From: Streptomyces sp. NRRL S-350
GTDB lineage: Bacteria; Actinomycetota; Actinomycetes; Streptomycetales; Streptomycetaceae
Reading direction: 5' to 3'
NCBI RefSeq assembly: GCF_000719705.1
Contig: NZ_JOHO01000065.1
Coordinates: forward strand, 1-33,195
Length of the DNA stretch: 33,195 bases
Below the pieces are notes generated by a model that made no database searches, had not been told where the DNA came from, and saw only the letters and a list, made by a program, of their open reading frames with translations. Every line of letters starts with the position of its first letter. The first letter of the stretch is position 1. This document shows positions 30,316 to 33,195 of this stretch, one piece after another. Made by a program: the position numbers and the translations under genes.

Positions 30316-30347
30316 GTGTTCACAAGTCCGTTGCGAATATTGAACAC
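30316..30347. promoter_or_regulatory. Inverted repeat upstream of the cyclodehydratase gene
   Basis: GTGTTCA (30316-30322) and TGAACAC (30341-30347) form a perfect 7-bp inverted repeat with an 18-base gap, beginning 14 bases before the cyclodehydratase ATG. It differs from the TACGTATTC element, so it may be a second operator. It could also be chance; no clear promoter was found for this operon. Confidence 0.4.
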
Positions 30348-30370
30348 GCCGTCAAAACGGCTGTACATAC

Positions 30371-30454
30371 TGCATATTCGGCTCGGCGGCGGGCTTACGC
30401 ATCGCCCGGAATTACGTATTCCGCGGCGCCGGTACGTAGGGCCGTACGTATTCG
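30371..30454. promoter_or_regulatory. Operator region shared with the precursor promoter (TACGTATTC copies)
   Basis: TACGTATTC occurs at 30413-30421 and 30445-30453, with TACGTA at 30433-30438 between them, exactly 12 bp before the last copy. A degenerate TGCATATTC lies at 30371-30379. A reversed TGCGTAAGC (30394-30402, minus strand) is also present. The same 9-mer and 12-bp spacing form the array at 5966-6010. The last copy ends 10 bases before the LAL promoter -35 box, so the regulator may control itself as well as the divergent cyclodehydratase operon. Confidence 0.7.
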
Positions 30455-30463
30455 CCCCGCGCG

Positions 30464-30491
30464 TTGACAGCCGGGTGGGGGCGGCGATACT
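30464..30491 (+). promoter_or_regulatory. Sigma-70-like promoter of the LAL regulator
   Basis: A perfect -35 TTGACA (30464-30469), a 16-base spacer and GATACT (30486-30491) make a strong housekeeping-type promoter. The expected transcript start near 30498 lies after the in-frame GTG at 30493. That rules the GTG out and supports translation from TTG 30526. Confidence 0.65.
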
Positions 30492-30525
30492 GGTGTCCGC
30501 GCGAGGGTGTCCACGGGGGGTTGCG

Positions 30526-33045
30526 TTGCCGACTGGAATTTTGCTGCACCGGGAACGGGAGTTGGCCGAGCTGGCCCGGGCGGTGGCCGGGGCCGGTGTC
30601 GGGCGGCCGGCGGTGGTGCTGGTCAGGGGGGTGCGGGGGATCGGGAAGAGTGCGCTGCTGCGGGCCGCGCTGGCTCGGATGCCGGGTGAGGCGGTGGTGC
30701 TGCGGGCCCGATGTCACGACAACGAGCGGGACTTCCCGTACGGCGTGGTGCGGCAGCTCTTCGATCCCATCATGCGCATGTCAAGCCCCTCTCCGCAAGG
30801 GGTGGAATTTCCGGGCGAATCACCCGACGAATTTCTCGCCGAAGCGCTTCCGGCACGTTCCGAAAACGCCGGGAACGGCCGCGAACGGGTCCTCAGCAAC
30901 CTTTTCCACGCGGCCCGTTCGCTGACCTCGCGGACACCCGTCGTGATGGCCGTGGACGATCTGCACCTGGCCGACGAGGAGTCCCGGCAGTGGGTCTCCT
31001 ACCTCGCCCGCCGCCTCGACGGCCTGCCCGTCGCCCTGCTCGTCACCACCGCCGACGAGGCCGCCGACCCGCTGGCCGCCGAACTCGGCGCGCTCGGCCA
31101 CGCCCGCACCGTCACCCCGGGCCCGCTCTGCGACAGCTGCGTGGCCGACCGCGTCGCCGAGGAGTTCGACGCCCCGGTGGACGCCGAACTGGCCGCCGTC
31201 TGCCACAACCTCTCCCGCGGCAACCCCCTCGTCCTGGAAGAACTCACCGCCAGGCTCGTCGCCGCCCGCGTCTCGCCCGGCTCGCCCGACCTCGACACCG
31301 TCCGGCGGATCGGCGCCGGCACCCTCGCCGACACCACCCTCAGCTGGCTCCGGCACAGCCACCCCAGGGCCGCCGAACTGCTCACCGGCCTCGCCGTCCT
31401 CGGCGCCGACGCCGACCTCGCCACCGCCGCCCTGCTGGCCGGCCAGGGCGAACTGCTCGCCGACGAGGCCCGCGAGGCGCTGCGCCGCACCGACCTGATC
31501 GAACCCGGACCGCCCGAGACCTTCCGGCACGAACTCGTCCGCACCGCCGTGCTGTCCCGCACCGACCCCCGGGTCCTGGTCGCCCTCCACGAACGGGCCG
31601 CCGCCCTGCTCGCCCGGCTCGGCGCCCCCGCCGGCCGCACCGCCGAACACCTGATGTCCTCCGGCAACACCGGCCTCGACTGGGCCGTGCCCGTGCTCCG
31701 CACCGCCGCCCGCGAAGCCGCCGCCGACGGCCACTGGGACGACGCCGCCCGCTACCTCCAGCGCGCGCTCGCCGACACCACCGAGCCGGAGTCGGTCCGC
31801 TCGCTCACCGGACAGCTCGGCACCGTCGAACTCCACCGGGACGTCGCCGCCGCCGCCCGCTGCGCCGCGGGCCTGGCCACCGCCGCCGACCCGCTCGAAC
31901 GGGCCCGGCTGCTGCGGCCGTTCGCCGGACCGGTCCTGGCCCTCGGCTCGGCCGGCGCCGCGGCCGTCCCCTTCGCCGAAGCCGCGCACGCGCTCGCCGC
32001 GATCGCCGCACCGCCCGCCGACCTGCTGCTGCCGCTCGCCGCCCAGACCCTGCTCACCGGCCGGCGCACCGCCCTGCGCCAGGCCCTCGCCGCCCTGCAC
32101 GCCGACGGGGCCGGAACCCCCGCCGCCGCCCTGCTGGGCGCCCTGGCCGCCACGGCCGCCGCCGGTGGGCAGCCCCGTACGGCGGTCCGGCTCGCGGCCC
32201 GCAGCGTGCGCGGGATCTCGCCCGCGGAAGCCGGCGCCGAGGTGCTCGGCGCGGCGATGGCCTACGCCTGGACCGGACGGCTGGACGAGGCGGCCGCCTG
32301 GGCCGGCCGGGCGGTCCGCTCCGCGCAGCGCTGGAACCACCGCGGCGAACTCGCCCTCGCCCTGCTCGCCCGCTCCGACATCGCCCACCGCCAGGGCCGG
32401 CTCGACGCCGCCCTGGCCGACGCCGAACGCGCCGCGGACCTGGCCTGCCAGGTCCGGGCGGAGGAACTCGCCGCCGCCGCCCGGGCCCTCGCGGTCCGGG
32501 CCCGGCTGCGCCGCGGCCTGCCGGTGGACGGCACCGCACTCGCCGCGATCGACCTGCCCGCCGAGGCCCACCCGCTGCTGCGCGCCGCCGTCCTGGAAGC
32601 CCGCGGCCTGCTCGCCGCCCACCGCGGCGACCACCAGCAGGCCCTGCGGCTCTTCCTGGAGTGCGGCCACCAGCTGGCCGCCCGGGGCGTGGCCAACCCG
32701 GCCTGCGTGCCGTGGCGTTCGCACGCCGCCCAGACGTACCAGACGCTCGGCGAGCCCGCCGCCGCCCGCACCATCGCCGCCGACCCGCTGCCCGGCGCCG
32801 ACGCCCGCCCGCGCCCCGCCGAGGACCGCGGCCCCGCCATCGGCACCCGCGACGCCGGCCCGGTCCGCCTCACCCCGAGCGAGCGGCGGGTCACCGAACT
32901 CGTCCTGCAGGGCCTGAGCAACCTGGAGGTCGCCGAACGCCTCTGCCTCAGCAAGCGCACGGTCGACACCCACCTGGGCCGGATCTACCGCAAGCTGGCG
33001 ATCAAGGGACGGCCCGAACTGGCCTCGGCGGTCAAGGCCCTGTGA
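30526..33045 (+). CDS. LuxR-family transcriptional regulator (LAL type, AAA ATPase)
   Basis: This 839-residue regulator starts MPTGILLHRERELAELARAV. A GGGGGG ribosome site lies just before the TTG. Walker A is GVRGIGKS (residues 35-42), and Walker B is VVMAVDDLHLAD with Asp144-Asp145. A long alpha-helical, TPR-like Ala-rich middle follows. The C-terminal LuxR helix-turn-helix is LTPSERRVTELVLQGLSNLE, continuing AERLCLSKRTVDTHLGRIYR. LAL proteins are ATP-dependent activators common in actinomycete biosynthetic clusters. It is divergent from the cyclodehydratase operon, with copies of TACGTATTC in the gap and in the precursor promoter region. It is the best candidate for the cluster-specific activator. 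Confidence 0.92.
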   Translation: MPTGILLHRERELAELARAVAGAGVGRPAVVLVRGVRGIGKSALLRAALARMPGEAVVLRARCHDNERDFPYGVVRQLFDPIMRMSSPSPQGVEFPGESPDEFLAEALPARSENAGNGRERVLSNLFHAARSLTSRTPVVMAVDDLHLADEESRQWVSYLARRLDGLPVALLVTTADEAADPLAAELGALGHARTVTPGPLCDSCVADRVAEEFDAPVDAELAAVCHNLSRGNPLVLEELTARLVAARVSPGSPDLDTVRRIGAGTLADTTLSWLRHSHPRAAELLTGLAVLGADADLATAALLAGQGELLADEAREALRRTDLIEPGPPETFRHELVRTAVLSRTDPRVLVALHERAAALLARLGAPAGRTAEHLMSSGNTGLDWAVPVLRTAAREAAADGHWDDAARYLQRALADTTEPESVRSLTGQLGTVELHRDVAAAARCAAGLATAADPLERARLLRPFAGPVLALGSAGAAAVPFAEAAHALAAIAAPPADLLLPLAAQTLLTGRRTALRQALAALHADGAGTPAAALLGALAATAAAGGQPRTAVRLAARSVRGISPAEAGAEVLGAAMAYAWTGRLDEAAAWAGRAVRSAQRWNHRGELALALLARSDIAHRQGRLDAALADAERAADLACQVRAEELAAAARALAVRARLRRGLPVDGTALAAIDLPAEAHPLLRAAVLEARGLLAAHRGDHQQALRLFLECGHQLAARGVANPACVPWRSHAAQTYQTLGEPAAARTIAADPLPGADARPRPAEDRGPAIGTRDAGPVRLTPSERRVTELVLQGLSNLEVAERLCLSKRTVDTHLGRIYRKLAIKGRPELASAVKAL

Positions 33046-33091
33046 CGGCGGGCGGGGCCGCGGTCCGGCCATGCCCGCCCCGGACACGCCG

Positions 33092-33130
33092 ACGGGCGGG
33101 GCCACGGCCGCATGCCGTGACCCCGCCCGT
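33092..33130 (+). terminator. Terminator after the LAL regulator
   Basis: A 17-bp stem (33092-33108 with 33114-33130) with one mismatch and a 5-nt loop lies 47 bases after the regulator stop. The remaining bases to 33195 are C-rich and show no gene. Confidence 0.8.
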
Positions 33131-33195
33131 GCGTCCCCCCGGCCCCTCCCCGTCCCCCGCCCCCCTGACCCGGCCCGACCGCCGCCGCGGCCGCC

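Noticed and set aside
30250..30525. 92-residue N-terminal extension of the LAL regulator
   Set aside because: It would overlap the cyclodehydratase start and run through the operators and the TTGACA promoter.

Overview
The window is high-GC actinomycete DNA, most likely from Streptomycetaceae (Streptomyces or Kitasatospora). This rests on the strong GC bias at third codon positions, GTG/TTG starts, ATGA/GTGA stop-start overlaps, an XRE/DUF397 gene pair and a lone HATPase. I cannot assign a genus. The main content is a ribosomal peptide (RiPP) gene cluster of the thiazole/oxazole-modified type. It uses a nitrile-hydratase-like leader peptide (NHLP) and its dedicated export system, and carries an unusually large set of tailoring enzymes.

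Left edge (1-1399): the 3' part of a nucleotidyltransferase gene, tRNA-Lys(UUU) with its terminator, and a gene-free stretch. Left half of the cluster (1400-12854): a carbamoyltransferase on the plus strand ends at a perfect 22-bp terminator. Facing it is a minus-strand operon of P450, methyltransferase and a 61-residue two-helix membrane protein. Divergent from the P450 is a long plus-strand operon: the precursor peptide, a DrrAB-like exporter pair, a second P450, a flavin amine oxidase, a Rieske oxygenase and an alpha/beta hydrolase. The precursor is 122 residues long and ends Gly-Gly then NSCCCPCCCCT, with seven cysteines in eleven residues.

Middle block (12866-19629): genes with no evident link to the peptide. 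They are a secreted G1 (glutamic) peptidase, a four-gene overlapping operon (two unknowns, a degenerate protein kinase, a GNAT acetyltransferase), an XRE regulator with a CYTH protein, an XRE/DUF397 pair and an anti-sigma-like ATPase. Several hairpins separate these units.

Right half of the cluster (19693-33130): a minus-strand operon reading YcaO-type fused cyclodehydratase, SagB-type dehydrogenase, HlyD-like adaptor, C39-peptidase ABC exporter, second NHLM ABC exporter, then two small YciI-like proteins. Divergent from it is a large LuxR-family (LAL) regulator.

Inferred pathway: the YcaO enzyme cyclises core Cys (possibly Ser/Thr) residues, the SagB enzyme oxidises the azolines to azoles, the C39 domain cuts after Gly-Gly, and the NHLM or DrrAB transporters export the product. 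The P450s, Rieske enzyme, amine oxidase, methyltransferase and carbamoyltransferase could decorate it.

The strongest evidence that the two halves, about 14 kb apart, are one system is a shared DNA element. TACGTATTC/TGCGTATTC occurs four times at an exact 12-bp period between the first P450 and the precursor gene. TACGTATTC recurs twice in the gap between the YcaO gene and the LAL regulator. I propose it as the LAL regulator's operator. I do not recognise the peptide or the cluster as a described compound.
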